Source: Casp-actino8 sp001510455 (GTDB taxonomy: Bacteria > Actinomycetota > Acidimicrobiia > Acidimicrobiales > Ilumatobacteraceae). From it: DNA of 64,000 nucleotides. A program made the position numbers and the translations under genes. Under the pieces are notes generated by a model that saw only the letters and a list, made by a program, of their open reading frames with translations, was not told the DNA's origin and made no database searches. Each line of letters begins with the position of its first letter. Position 1 is the stretch's first letter. Below, piece after piece: positions 51,150 through 60,349 of this stretch. Location of the stretch: positions 3,444 to 67,443 of the forward strand of contig JAQCIK010000009.1 of the NCBI GenBank assembly GCA_027592035.1, given 5' to 3'.

Positions 51150-52937
51150 TCAGAGGGTGGAAGCGAGGGAGTCGAGCTGGACGGTCAGCTTCGACGGCAG
51201 TTTCGGTCCGAACTGGGCGAAGTGCTCCCGGATCTGGGGAACCGCCTGTTTCCAGCCGTCGGTGTCGACGGCGAGGAGGGCCTTCAGATCGGCGCCATCG
51301 ATGTCGAGACCCTTGGTGTCGAGTGCACCCTCGGTCGGTAGCAAGCCGATCGGAGTGCGCACCGCGTCCACGGAGCCGTCGACTCGCTCGAACACCCATT
51401 TCAGCACTCGACTGTTCTCGCCGAAGCCCGGCCACAAGAAGCGACCGTTCTCGTCGCGACGGAACCAGTTGACGAAGAAGATCTTCGGGAGCTTCGACGA
51501 ATCGGATTTCGATCCGATCGCCAGCCAGTGAGCGAAGTAGTCGGCCATGTTGTAGCCGCAGAACGGAAGCATGGCCATGGGGTCGAAGCGGAGCTTGCCA
51601 ACTGCGCCTTGCTGGGCCGCAGTGGTCTCCGAGGCCATGATCGAACCGAGGAACACGCCGTGATCCCAGTCGAAGGCTTCGGTCACGAGCGGCACGGTGC
51701 TGCGACGGCGACCGCCGAAGAGAATGGCCGAGATCGGCACACCCGCCGGATCCTGCCATTCGGCGGCCATCGACGGACATTGCGATGCCGGGGCGGTGAA
51801 TCGAGCGTTCGGGTGAGCGGCCGGCGTCTCGGTCTCGGGGGTCCAGGCGTTGCCCTTCCAGTCGGTGAGACGGGCCGGCTTGTCGGTCGTCATGTCTTCC
51901 CACCACACGTCGCCGTCGGGTGAGAGGGCGGTGTTGGTGAAGATGCAATTGCCCCACAGGGTGTGCATCGCGTTGGCATTGGTGTCGTCGCCGGTTCCCG
52001 GGGCGACGCCGAAGAAACCCGCCTCGGGATTGATTGCGTACAGGCGACCGTCGTCACCGAACTTCATCCAGCAAATGTCGTCACCGATGGTCTCGGCCTT
52101 CCAACCCGGGATGGTGGGAACCAACATGGCGAGGTTGGTCTTTCCACATGCCGACGGGAACGCAGCGGCGATGTACTTCGAGGCTCCCTCGGGGTTGGTG
52201 AGCTTCAGGATGAGCATGTGCTCGGCGAGCCAACCGTCGTCTCGGGCCATGACCGACGCGATACGCAAGGCAAAGCACTTCTTGCCGAGGAGAGCGTTTC
52301 CGCCGTAGCCCGATCCGAACGACCAGATCTCACGGGTCTCGGGGAAGTGCACGATGTACTTGTTGTCGGGGTTGCACGGCCAGGACGAATCCGACTGACC
52401 GTCGGTCAGAGGCGCACCCACCGAATGCAGACACGGGACCCAGTCGTTGTTGCCGAGGACGTCGAGCGCGCCTTGTCCCATTCGCGTCATGATGCGCATG
52501 CTCACAGCGACGTAGGCCGAGTCGGTGAGCTGCACGCCGATGTGAGCGATCGGGGAGCCGAGCGGCCCCATGCTGAAGGGAACGACGTACATGGTGCGAC
52601 CGCGCATGGTGCCTTGGTAGAGCGAGGTGAGTTCGGCCCGCATTTCGGCCGGTTCGCGCCAGTTGTTGTTGGGGCCAGCGTCCTCTTCGCGAGACGAGCA
52701 GATGAACGTGCGATCCTCGACGCGGGCGACGTCACCCGGATCGGAGTGCGCCCAGTAGCTGTTGGGACGCTTGGCCTCGTCGAGTCGGGTGAACGTTCCG
52801 CTGTCGACGAGAAGCTGACACAGCCGGTCGTACTCTTCGGCCGAACCGTCACACCAGTAGATGTCGGACGGCTGGAGAATCGCTGCCCAGTCGTCGACCC
52901 ACTTCTTCAAGCGCTCGTTCGAGGTGGTTCCGCTCAC
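51150..52937 (-). CDS. pckG: Phosphoenolpyruvate carboxykinase (GTP)
   Basis: PckG converts oxaloacetate and GTP to PEP and CO2, the entry step of gluconeogenesis. The 595-residue length and motifs match the GTP class: the PEPCK-specific FPSACGKTNLAML (kinase-1a loop), GDDICWMKFGDDGRLYAINPEAGFFGVAPGT, and ILFGGRRRSTVPLV. It pairs with the TCA enzyme Kgd to turn acetyl-CoA-derived carbon into sugar precursors. Start ATG 52937 has GGAGACGAC upstream. It converges on the small membrane gene. Confidence 0.95.
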   Translation of the reverse strand: MSGTTSNERLKKWVDDWAAILQPSDIYWCDGSAEEYDRLCQLLVDSGTFTRLDEAKRPNSYWAHSDPGDVARVEDRTFICSSREEDAGPNNNWREPAEMRAELTSLYQGTMRGRTMYVVPFSMGPLGSPIAHIGVQLTDSAYVAVSMRIMTRMGQGALDVLGNNDWVPCLHSVGAPLTDGQSDSSWPCNPDNKYIVHFPETREIWSFGSGYGGNALLGKKCFALRIASVMARDDGWLAEHMLILKLTNPEGASKYIAAAFPSACGKTNLAMLVPTIPGWKAETIGDDICWMKFGDDGRLYAINPEAGFFGVAPGTGDDTNANAMHTLWGNCIFTNTALSPDGDVWWEDMTTDKPARLTDWKGNAWTPETETPAAHPNARFTAPASQCPSMAAEWQDPAGVPISAILFGGRRRSTVPLVTEAFDWDHGVFLGSIMASETTAAQQGAVGKLRFDPMAMLPFCGYNMADYFAHWLAIGSKSDSSKLPKIFFVNWFRRDENGRFLWPGFGENSRVLKWVFERVDGSVDAVRTPIGLLPTEGALDTKGLDIDGADLKALLAVDTDGWKQAVPQIREHFAQFGPKLPSKLTVQLDSLASTL

Positions 52938-52997
52938 TGTCGTCTCCTTGGGGGTGAGTGACGAATCGGTTGTGGTGACGCCGAAGCGTCGGGGCGG

Positions 52998-53219
52998 TCA
53001 GACGCCCGGAGTGCCCATGTCGACTTCGGATCCGAGACGCAAGTGCGTCGCGCAGCCGGAGTCGTCGAGATCGAAGATGACTCGCTGACCGGGACGCAGC
53101 ATCCGAAAGATGCTCCCGTTCAGCGCGTCGGCGGCCAGTTCGTGTTCGCTGAGATCGGCATCGGACAGCACGAGGCCAGTTCCCGTTCCCGGGTCGTAGG
53201 CCTTGACGACTCCCTGCAT
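52998..53219 (-). CDS. Small cold-shock-domain-like protein
   Basis: The 73-residue product begins MQGVVKAYDPGTGTGLVL, similar to the RNP-1-containing first strands of CSD proteins (KWFNxxxGFGFI in CspA), then ends with a RVIFDLDD strand. The RNP motifs are weak, so it is only CSD-like. ATG 53219 is eight bases downstream of the rpmB stop, which implies cotranscription with L28 and a translation- or RNA-related role. Confidence 0.6.
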   Translation of the reverse strand: MQGVVKAYDPGTGTGLVLSDADLSEHELAADALNGSIFRMLRPGQRVIFDLDDSGCATHLRLGSEVDMGTPGV

Positions 53220-53227
53220 GCCGCGGC

Positions 53228-53437
53228 TCAGTTGCTCGCCGTGGTGCGGCCGACCTTGGTGATCTTGCCGGCGCGAATGCAGGACGTGCAGACGTTCACA
53301 CGCTTGGTCGAACCGTTCACCAGAGCGCGAACACGCTGGATGTTCGGGTTCCAACGACGCTTGGTCCGCACATGCGAGTGCGACACCGACATACCCCACG
53401 AGGGACGCTTTCCGCACACTTCACATACTGATGCCAT
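53228..53437 (-). CDS. rpmB: 50S ribosomal protein L28, zinc-ribbon form
   Basis: The 69-residue protein starts MASVCEVCGKRPSWGMSVSHSHVRTKRRW, a clear L28 sequence with two CxxC pairs (CEVC and CTSC), the zinc-binding C+ form. ATG 53437 is the start that begins with MASVCEVCGK; longer upstream readings lack similarity. A TAGCAT hexamer lies about 48 bases upstream, with a GGGCCC/GGGCCC hairpin (53453-53470 region) in the leader. It is divergent from the fakA-like gene, as in many actinobacteria. Confidence 0.93.
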   Translation of the reverse strand: MASVCEVCGKRPSWGMSVSHSHVRTKRRWNPNIQRVRALVNGSTKRVNVCTSCIRAGKITKVGRTTASN

Positions 53438-53484
53438 GATCGATCTCACTTTCGGGCCCGAGGCGGGGCCCTGACAGCAGAAGA

Positions 53485-53490
53485 ATGCTA
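53485..53490 (-). promoter_or_regulatory. Putative -10 TAGCAT for rpmB
   Basis: TAGCAT on the minus strand leaves a leader of about 40-45 bases before ATG 53437 that contains a six-bp GGGCCC hairpin. Autogenous control of rpmB is possible but not shown. Confidence 0.35.
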
Positions 53491-53567
53491 CCGGGGGTCG
53501 TTCGGCCACCCCAAGTGATGCGGGTGATGAGAGCGATCACAAACAGCGATGACCAGGCCGGGAGGGG

Positions 53568-53573
53568 TACCAT
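53568..53573 (+). promoter_or_regulatory. Putative -10 TACCAT, leaderless start
   Basis: TACCAT precedes GTG 53580 by six bases. Confidence 0.5.
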
Positions 53574-53579
53574 CGGGGC

Positions 53580-55292
53580 GTGACTGCGCCCGTGCTGGCA
53601 CCCGACGAGCCGTCCGAGCGGTTCGATGCCGATCGTCTCCGTCGGACGGTCGTCACATTCCGAGACGCCGTCAAAGCCCATGCCCCGCGCATCAATCGCC
53701 TGAACGTCTATCCCGTTCCGGACGGGGACACCGGAACCAACATGGCCCGCACTCTCGATGCCGTGGTGGCCGAGCTCGAAGCAGCCGACGAGGGGATCGA
53801 GCCGACGTGTCAGGCGATCTCGCATGGTTCGTTGATGGGAGCCCGAGGGAACTCGGGCGTGATCCTCAGCCAGATTCTGAGAGGACTCTCCGGACGACTG
53901 TCGAAAGCGGCGTCCCACACGGCGACCGAGGTGGCCGAGGCGCTGTCGGCGGCGTCGACATCGGCGTACCAGGCGGTCGTGAAGCCGATCGAGGGGACGA
54001 TCCTCACCGTGGTGCGTGAAGCTTCCGATGCCGCGCGTCAGGCGGCCGCCGAGGGGTCGGGACTGGCCGTCGTTCTCCGCGCGGCACGAGACGCCGGACG
54101 AAGCGCACTCGATCGCACTCCCGAGATGTTGCCGGTACTGAAGGACGCCGGAGTCGTCGACGCCGGTGGCGCAGGCTTCCTGCTTCTGCTCGACGCCGCG
54201 CTCAACGTGGTCGATGGCGAACCCATTCCGACTCCCGAGAATTCGATCGGTGGTGATGCGACCGACCTGCCGAGCTTCGATGTGTCGTCGCTGTCGTCTC
54301 CCGACGCCCACGACGAGGTCTCGGTCGCCGATCTTCGCTACGAGGTGATGTATTTCTTGCATCTCGACGACGAGCGCATCGGCGAGTTCAAGAGCGACTG
54401 GGCCGAAATCGGAGATTCCATCGTCGTGGTGGGTGGCGACGGGCTCTGGAACTGTCATGTCCACACGAACGACATCGGAGCCGCGATCGAGGTGGCAATC
54501 GACCTCGGTGGTCGCCCGAAGCAGATCCGTGTCACCGACCTCTTCGAGGAAGTCGCCGAGCGTCACGCATCGCATGGCTCGCACGACGATTCGGGTGTCG
54601 GTGCCGAAGCCCGTTGGTCCGGGCTTCCCCGAGTCACGACTGCGGTCGTCGCCGTCTGCAGTGGAAGTGGGCTCGAAGAACTCTTCGGTCAACTCGGTGT
54701 TCAAGGCATCGTGACGGGCGGTCAGACTCTCAATCCGTCGACAGCCGAACTTCTCGACGCGGTCACCCGTGTGAATGCCGACGAAGTGATCGTTCTGCCG
54801 AACAACAAGAACATCATTCCGGTGGCCGAGCAGCTCGATGCCCTCACTGCCAAGACCGTTCACGTCGTGGCGACCCGTTCGATGCCCGAAGCCCTTGCGG
54901 CCCTGGTCGTCTACGACCCCGAGGCAGCGGCCGAGGTCAATGCGGCGTCGATGTCGTCGGCCATTGGCGCGATGATCACCGGTGACGTGACGAAGGCGGT
55001 CCGCGATTCGGCCAGTGACGCCGGACCGGTCAGGGTCGGTGACTGGATCGGGCTCGTTCGTGGTGAGGGAATCGTCACCGTTTCCGGCACGCCCGATGGA
55101 GCGGCGATCGGTCTGCTCCAGACCATCGTGACCGACGAGCGTGAGATCGTGACGATCATCGAAGGCGCCGACGCGACGTCGTCGGCGACCGAGGCGATCG
55201 TTTCTTGGCTCGCCGGCGAGCGCCCAGAGGTGCAGGTCGAATGTCACCGTGGTGGGCAGCCGTTGTATCCCTATCTCTTCGGCGTCGAGTGA
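53580..55292 (+). CDS. DAK2/FakA-like fatty acid kinase domain protein
   Basis: The 570-residue protein has a DhaL/DAK2 N-terminal domain with the Mg-ATP motif NVYPVPDGDTGTNM and LMGARGNSGVILSQILRG, then a C-terminal DegV/EDD-related domain with ILPNNKNI-like VLPNNKNIIPVAEQ. This is the YloV/FakA architecture, which phosphorylates fatty acids bound to FakB in firmicutes. The position next to rpmB and recG is the usual one for this protein. A fatty acid kinase role in an actinobacterium is inference. The stop overlaps recG (GTGA). Confidence 0.82.
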   Translation: MTAPVLAPDEPSERFDADRLRRTVVTFRDAVKAHAPRINRLNVYPVPDGDTGTNMARTLDAVVAELEAADEGIEPTCQAISHGSLMGARGNSGVILSQILRGLSGRLSKAASHTATEVAEALSAASTSAYQAVVKPIEGTILTVVREASDAARQAAAEGSGLAVVLRAARDAGRSALDRTPEMLPVLKDAGVVDAGGAGFLLLLDAALNVVDGEPIPTPENSIGGDATDLPSFDVSSLSSPDAHDEVSVADLRYEVMYFLHLDDERIGEFKSDWAEIGDSIVVVGGDGLWNCHVHTNDIGAAIEVAIDLGGRPKQIRVTDLFEEVAERHASHGSHDDSGVGAEARWSGLPRVTTAVVAVCSGSGLEELFGQLGVQGIVTGGQTLNPSTAELLDAVTRVNADEVIVLPNNKNIIPVAEQLDALTAKTVHVVATRSMPEALAALVVYDPEAAAEVNAASMSSAIGAMITGDVTKAVRDSASDAGPVRVGDWIGLVRGEGIVTVSGTPDGAAIGLLQTIVTDEREIVTIIEGADATSSATEAIVSWLAGERPEVQVECHRGGQPLYPYLFGVE

Positions 55293-57445
55293 CCGAACGA
55301 CCGATCACGTCCCGAGAATTGTCGGAGATGCCGCTCTCGCGGTTGAAGGCGGTCGGGAGCGGAAAGAGACTGGAGAACTTCGCCAAGTTCGGTATCGAGG
55401 ATCTGCTGGAACTCCTGTCGCACTATCCGCGACGGTGGATCGACCGAACACGTGAAGCGACGGTGGGTGATCTGGCCGAAGGTCTCGACGCCCTCGTGGT
55501 CGGCGAGATCGTCCGGGTGAACTCGACTCCCCGTGGTCGTGGGCCGTCGCGTGTGAACGTGACCCTCGCCGACGACACCGGAACCCTGAAGATCGTCTTC
55601 TTCAATCAGTCGTGGCGCGAGAAGCAACTGGCCGTCGGGTCCCTCGTTGCGGTCCACGGACGAGTGTCGTCGTTTCGCAACGACCTTCAGATGGCCAACC
55701 CGACCGTCGACGTTCTCGGAGATCCGGGGGAGCGGCCCCGTCCCATCGTCGCCGTGTATCCACAGAGCGAGAAGATCGACCTGCCGTCGTGGGTCGTGCG
55801 GCGGGCGATCGAGGAGACGTTGTCACGGAGTCGTTCACGAGGAATCGCCGATCCGTTGCCCGAGTCCTTACGTCATGAACACTCGCTCGTCTCACGACGT
55901 GAGGCACTGGAAGGAATCCATCTTCCGGAATCCTTCGCCGCCAAGGAGATGGCGCGCCGTCGACTGGCGTTCGACGAACTGCTTCGCGTCCAACTGGTCC
56001 TCATCATGCGCAAGCGGGCGATCGAGCGGGAGTCCATCGGAGTTCGTCACGTGGTCGATGGTCCGTTGGTTCGACGATTCCTCGAGCATGTTCCGTACTC
56101 GCTCACCGGCGCTCAACGACGAGTGATCGGAGAGATCGATGCCGATCTGGGTTCACCGACTCCGATGCACCGTCTGCTCCAAGGTGATGTCGGTGCGGGC
56201 AAGACGTTGGTCGCCGTCGCAGCGATGTTGACTGCCGTCGACGGCGGCCATCAAGGTGCACTCATGGCGCCCACCGAAGTGCTGGCGGAGCAGCACGCGG
56301 CGGGGGTGTCGTCCTTGCTCGATGGCCTGCTCGTTCCGGAAGTCGAGAGCCTGTTCGGGGAGCGTCCGGTGCGCGTCGAACTTCTCACCAATTCGGTCAC
56401 GGGGGAGCGCCGTCGAAGCGTTCTGGCCGGCCTCGCTGACGGCTCGGTCGATCTGGTGATCGGCACCCATGCCCTCATTCAGGAGTCGGTCGAATTCCAC
56501 AGTCTCGGTGTGGTGGTGGTCGACGAGCAGCACCGATTCGGAGTCGAGCAGAGAGCGGCCCTTCGTGACAAGGGTGATCGGGGCGCGGTCCCCGATGTGC
56601 TGGTGATGACCGCCACGCCGATTCCACGCACGGCGGCCATGACCGTGTACGGCGATCTCGACGTGAGCATCCTCGACGAGAAGCCTCCCGGACGAACGCC
56701 CATCGTCACTCGTCATGCAGTGTCCGGTGTCGACGAGTCGCAGGTGTGGGACGACGTTCGATCGCGGATCGCCGAGGGTCGTCAGGCCTACGTCGTCTGT
56801 CCACTGATCGAAGAAAGCGAGAAACTCGAAGTGGCGTCGGCCGAGGAGACGCTCGAGCGTCTGGCGGCCGGCGAACTGTCGGGAGTGCGCCTCGGTCTGC
56901 TGCACGGTCGAATGTCGTCGGCTGACAAGGACGAAGTGATGGGTCACTTCCGAGATGGCGACGTCGACGTGCTCGTCGCCACCACCGTGATCGAAGTGGG
57001 TGTCGACGTTCCCAACGCCACGGTGATGGTGATTCTCGACGCCGATCGATTCGGAATCGCCCAGCTGCATCAGTTGCGTGGACGAGTCGGCCGTGGGCGC
57101 CACGAATCGAGCTGCTGGCTCGTGACGTCGGCCGATGACGACGCGCTGATCTCCGAGGTCAGCCCGCGTATCGAGGCACTCGTCGAATCGGATGACGGTT
57201 TCCTTCTCGCCGAGGTCGACCTCGAGTTGCGCGGAGAGGGCACACTCATGAACAAGGAGCAAAAGGGCAGGAGCGATCTCCGCCTGGCCTCTTTGCGGCG
57301 AGATCGTGAACTCGTCGAGATGGCTCGCACGGTGGCTCAGACGATCGTGGATGCGGACGAGTTCCTCGAGAGCCATCCCGATCTTCGGGACGAGATCGAA
57401 CTCTTCCTCAGTCCCGAGGACGAAGAGTTCCTCTTCAAGAGCTGA
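55289..57445 (+). CDS. recG: ATP-dependent DNA helicase RecG
   Basis: The 718-residue SF2 helicase has the N-terminal wedge/OB domain (LLELLSHYPRRWIDR and VNVTLADDTGTLKIVFFNQ), motif I GDVGAGKTLVA, motif II DEQHRFGVEQR, TATPIPRT, VIEVGVDVPNATVM, and QLRGRVGRG. RecG reverses stalled replication forks and branch-migrates Holliday junctions. GTG 55289 overlaps the upstream stop by four bases. The protein is somewhat longer than E. coli RecG (693), ordinary for actinobacteria. Confidence 0.95.
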   Translation: MTERPITSRELSEMPLSRLKAVGSGKRLENFAKFGIEDLLELLSHYPRRWIDRTREATVGDLAEGLDALVVGEIVRVNSTPRGRGPSRVNVTLADDTGTLKIVFFNQSWREKQLAVGSLVAVHGRVSSFRNDLQMANPTVDVLGDPGERPRPIVAVYPQSEKIDLPSWVVRRAIEETLSRSRSRGIADPLPESLRHEHSLVSRREALEGIHLPESFAAKEMARRRLAFDELLRVQLVLIMRKRAIERESIGVRHVVDGPLVRRFLEHVPYSLTGAQRRVIGEIDADLGSPTPMHRLLQGDVGAGKTLVAVAAMLTAVDGGHQGALMAPTEVLAEQHAAGVSSLLDGLLVPEVESLFGERPVRVELLTNSVTGERRRSVLAGLADGSVDLVIGTHALIQESVEFHSLGVVVVDEQHRFGVEQRAALRDKGDRGAVPDVLVMTATPIPRTAAMTVYGDLDVSILDEKPPGRTPIVTRHAVSGVDESQVWDDVRSRIAEGRQAYVVCPLIEESEKLEVASAEETLERLAAGELSGVRLGLLHGRMSSADKDEVMGHFRDGDVDVLVATTVIEVGVDVPNATVMVILDADRFGIAQLHQLRGRVGRGRHESSCWLVTSADDDALISEVSPRIEALVESDDGFLLAEVDLELRGEGTLMNKEQKGRSDLRLASLRRDRELVEMARTVAQTIVDADEFLESHPDLRDEIELFLSPEDEEFLFKS

Positions 57446-57469
57446 GAGCCCGTGTCCCGGGTGCAGGAC

Positions 57470-57475
57470 TAGTCT
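57470..57475 (+). promoter_or_regulatory. Putative -10 TAGTCT, leaderless start
   Basis: TAGTCT precedes ATG 57483 by seven bases, identical to the hexamer and spacing before ettA. It supports ATG 57483 over GTG 57480. Confidence 0.45.
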
Positions 57476-57482
57476 CCGCGTG

Positions 57483-59021
57483 ATGCTCGTGCTGCGGTCC
57501 CTCGGGGAACGAACAGGCCAACGCTTGCGTTGTGTGCATTCGGCGGCGTGGTTGAGTTTCGTCGGCGCGATCGTCTTCGCCGTCGTGTTCGGCCGTCTCG
57601 GAGTCGCTCACCATCGCAACTTCGGGACTTGGGCGTACGACATGGGGATCTACGACCAAGGTTTCTGGCTCGTGTCCCGGGGCGGTCAGAGCTTCGTGAC
57701 CGTTCGCGGACTCGAGTTCTGGGGTCATCACGTCAACGTGGTGGCCTTCCTCTTCGCCCCCTTTTATTGGTTGGGTGCCGGACCCTCGTTCCTCTATGTC
57801 GTGCAGGCCTCGGTGATGGGTCTCGGAGCGATCCCGGTGTACTTGCTCGCGCGAGATGGATTTCGGTCGTCGTGGATGGGTCTGGTCTTCGCAATCGTCT
57901 TTTTGACCTACGCACCGGTTCAGTGGATCGTCTGGGCCAACTTCCACCCCGAAGCCCTCGTCGTCACGCCTTTCCTCGCGGCGTGGTGGTGTGCTCGAAC
58001 TCGTCGCTGGAAGTGGTTCGCGCTCTTCGTCCTCCTGGCGCTGTCGATGCGCGAGGACGCGGCTCTGGCCGTCTTCATGCTGGGTGTGGTCATGGCGGCC
58101 CCTCACCTGAAAGACGTCGTTCACGCGCTGCGATCGAAATCTTGGGAACCGATATCCGGCCATCGTGGCGAGACGTTGCGAGCGAGTGTGTACACACTCC
58201 TCGCCGGTGTCACGTGGTACGTGATCTGCACTCGATTCGTCATTCCGCACTTCAATCGGGGCGACGAGCCTTTCTACGTGTCGGCGTATTACGGGAACTA
58301 CGGGGACACGACGACTCAGGTGATCGGTGAGATTCTCCGTCACCCTCAGCGGGTGATCTCGGACGCGACCCAACCCGATCGAGTCCGCTTCTACCGCGAT
58401 CTGCTGCTTCCGCTCGGCCTCACCCCTTTGTTGGCTCCTCTCCAACTCCTCGTGGCGGCTCCGCAGATGCTGGCGAGTGTGATCGGCACCAGTCCGTACG
58501 CCCGTCAGATCCGCTGGCAGTACACGTCGGTGATGATCGCGCCCTTGATGGTGGCGGCCATCGATGGCGCTCGGTTGATCTGGCGGTCTCGTCGTCTGCG
58601 CGGCTGGCTCGTCGTCGTCCTGCTCGTGTCGTCGTTCGTCAGCAACCTTGCGTGGTCCAATTCTCCGTGGTCCGACAATTCGTACGTCTGGGCCAAACAT
58701 TCGCCACGGGTCGACGTTCTTCGGCGGGCCGTCGAGTTGGTTCCCGACGACGCGTCGGTGACGGCGACGTACACCATCGTTCCGCAGCTCTCTCGCCGTG
58801 AGCAGATCTACGACTGGCCGAATCCATGGGTCGAGTCCTATTGGGGCGTCGACGACGGTCACCGTCTCCCGTCACCCGATGCGATCGAATGGGTGGTCAT
58901 CGATCGGAATCACGTGAGTGTCGAGCACTTACCGATTCTCGACGAGATCACTGGCGGTGGTGACTTCGACGTTCTTCTCGACGAGTCGGGAGTCGTGGTG
59001 GCTCGACGAATCGAGGGCTGA
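57483..59021 (+). CDS. DUF2079-type multi-pass membrane protein
   Basis: The 512-residue protein has about ten hydrophobic helices and the DUF2079 hallmarks TWAYDMGIYDQGFW and EFWGHHVNVVAFLFAPFYW near the N-terminus, with FHPEALVVTPFLAAWW and MREDAALAVFMLG in the middle. The fold resembles glycosyltransferase-C membrane enzymes, so a polyprenyl-phosphate-sugar-dependent transferase is possible; function is not established. The C-terminal 120 residues are extracytoplasmic. It converges on a zinc-ribbon gene with 11 bases between. Confidence 0.8.
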   Translation: MLVLRSLGERTGQRLRCVHSAAWLSFVGAIVFAVVFGRLGVAHHRNFGTWAYDMGIYDQGFWLVSRGGQSFVTVRGLEFWGHHVNVVAFLFAPFYWLGAGPSFLYVVQASVMGLGAIPVYLLARDGFRSSWMGLVFAIVFLTYAPVQWIVWANFHPEALVVTPFLAAWWCARTRRWKWFALFVLLALSMREDAALAVFMLGVVMAAPHLKDVVHALRSKSWEPISGHRGETLRASVYTLLAGVTWYVICTRFVIPHFNRGDEPFYVSAYYGNYGDTTTQVIGEILRHPQRVISDATQPDRVRFYRDLLLPLGLTPLLAPLQLLVAAPQMLASVIGTSPYARQIRWQYTSVMIAPLMVAAIDGARLIWRSRRLRGWLVVVLLVSSFVSNLAWSNSPWSDNSYVWAKHSPRVDVLRRAVELVPDDASVTATYTIVPQLSRREQIYDWPNPWVESYWGVDDGHRLPSPDAIEWVVIDRNHVSVEHLPILDEITGGGDFDVLLDESGVVVARRIEG

Positions 59022-59032
59022 CGTCCGTGTCG

Positions 59033-59209
59033 TCATTCGTCGACTGCGGGTAGCTCCAGATCCCATCGATCGAGGCAGTCCTGACAGCGGTAGGCGACCA
59101 CGTCGCCGGCGAGCCACGAGCCGTCCTCACGAGGATGGGTGAGCAGGAAGCAGCGGCCACCGCAATCGACACAGACGATTTCCGTCTCGGGAGGGATCGC
59201 CGATGTCAT
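59033..59209 (-). CDS. Small zinc-ribbon protein (58 residues)
   Basis: The short reading frame gives a 58-residue protein beginning MTSAIPPETEIVCVDCGGRC and containing a second pair in YRCQDCLDRWDLEL. The two CxxC pairs 27 residues apart form a likely zinc ribbon, which argues that this is a real gene. CAGACT on the minus strand (59216-59221) lies six bases before ATG 59209. Similar small zinc-ribbon proteins lie near RsmD/CoaD in other actinobacteria, I believe, but I cannot confirm it. Role unknown. Confidence 0.7.
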   Translation of the reverse strand: MTSAIPPETEIVCVDCGGRCFLLTHPREDGSWLAGDVVAYRCQDCLDRWDLELPAVDE

Positions 59210-59242
59210 GTAGCGAGTCTGCCAGTCGCAACGCCGCCTCCC

Positions 59243-59248
59243 TAGGCT
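59243..59248 (+). promoter_or_regulatory. Putative -10 TAGGCT, leaderless start
   Basis: TAGGCT precedes ATG 59255 of rsmD by six bases. Confidence 0.5.
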
Positions 59249-59254
59249 GACCTC

Positions 59255-59794
59255 ATGCGAGTGGTTGCGGGAACGCTTCGCGGACGACCGATCGTGGCAC
59301 CGGCGGGCTCGGCGACTCGACCCACCACTGATCGCGTTCGAGAGGCCATGTTCAACGCTCTCGAGAGCATCGGGGCGATCGAAGACGCATCGGTGATCGA
59401 TTTGTTCGCCGGTAGTGGCGCGCTCGGTATCGAAGCGTTGTCGCGGGGTGCGCGCCGATGCACCTTCGTCGAAAGGGACCGTGATGCCTTGCGATCGATT
59501 CGCACCAATCTCGAGAAGCTCGGTCTGGAGGATCGAACGTCGGTGTCGACGGGTGACGTTCTCTCCTCGATCGGCGCCTTTCGAGGCATCGATCTGGTTC
59601 TGGTCGATCCTCCCTACGGTTTCGAGGCATGGTCCCGTCTGCTCGATGCCGTCGTGGCGGTGATCAACCCCGATGCCATCGTCGTCCTGGAGAGTGATCG
59701 AGCCGTCGAACTACCGATGGGCTGGGAGGAAGTCCGGGCCAAGCGGTACGGACGCACCTGGGTGACCTTCGTGCGGCGCGTTCTCGAGGCGTGA
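59255..59794 (+). CDS. rsmD: 16S rRNA (guanine(966)-N2)-methyltransferase RsmD
   Basis: The 179-residue Rossmann-fold methyltransferase starts MRVVAGTLRGRPIVAPAG, has TRPTTDRVREAMFNAL, SAM-binding VIDLFAGSGALGIEALSRG and the catalytic VLVDPPYG. RsmD methylates G966 of 16S rRNA. It is next to coaD, the usual arrangement, with 20 bases between. Confidence 0.92.
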   Translation: MRVVAGTLRGRPIVAPAGSATRPTTDRVREAMFNALESIGAIEDASVIDLFAGSGALGIEALSRGARRCTFVERDRDALRSIRTNLEKLGLEDRTSVSTGDVLSSIGAFRGIDLVLVDPPYGFEAWSRLLDAVVAVINPDAIVVLESDRAVELPMGWEEVRAKRYGRTWVTFVRRVLEA

Positions 59795-59800
59795 AACCGG

Positions 59801-59806
59801 TACCTT
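59801..59806 (+). promoter_or_regulatory. Putative -10 TACCTT for coaD
   Basis: TACCTT precedes ATG 59815 by eight bases, just after the rsmD stop. Confidence 0.35.
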
Positions 59807-59814
59807 GAGTTGGT

Positions 59815-60327
59815 ATGGCCGGTTCACCGTCCCTCGTCGCCCTCTATCCAGGGAGTTTCGACCCGTTTCACGTGGGTCATCTCGACGTGGTCGAGCAGGC
59901 TCTCGAACTCTTCGGTTCGGTGATCGTGGCCGCGATGCACAATCCCGGCAAACCCTCCGGAAGCATCGATCTCGCTGACCGTGTCCGACTGATCGAGGTG
60001 AGTACTTCTCATCTGGCCGGAGTGCGGGTCGAGGCCTGTCCTGGGTTGGCGGTCGATGCCGCACGCGACTTGGGCGCCGACTTCATCGTCAAAGGACTGC
60101 GGTCGGCGGCCGACTTCGATGTCGAGCAGCAGATGGCCGACACCAACCACTCGGTGTCCGGAGTCCGGACGGTGTTCGTGCCGGCGAAGCCGGACGTGTC
60201 GTTCGTGAGCAGTCGGTTCATTCGAGAAATCGGCTCTCACGGTGGGCGAATCGAGCACATGTTGCCTGCCCCGATCGCCGACGAAGTGGCGACTATCCTT
60301 CGACAGCGATCGGATCGTCGAGCGTGA
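59815..60327 (+). CDS. coaD: Phosphopantetheine adenylyltransferase CoaD
   Basis: CoaD makes dephospho-CoA from 4'-phosphopantetheine and ATP. The 170-residue length, the nucleotidyltransferase motif YPGSFDPFHVGHLDVVEQA (with T/HxGH), GLRSAADFDVEQQMADTN and the ISSRFIRE-like VSSRFIREIGSHGG are all typical. It connects CoA supply to the fatty acid genes that follow. Confidence 0.95.
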   Translation: MAGSPSLVALYPGSFDPFHVGHLDVVEQALELFGSVIVAAMHNPGKPSGSIDLADRVRLIEVSTSHLAGVRVEACPGLAVDAARDLGADFIVKGLRSAADFDVEQQMADTNHSVSGVRTVFVPAKPDVSFVSSRFIREIGSHGGRIEHMLPAPIADEVATILRQRSDRRA

Positions 60328-60349
60328 CGATGAGTGAGAGGGTCTCCCG

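Noticed and set aside
53421..55247. Open frame of 608 codons antisense to the DAK2 gene, and a similar one at 57435-58862 antisense to the DUF2079 gene
   Set aside because: Low-complexity Arg/His/Asp-rich translations typical of antisense GC-rich frames; no domains seen.
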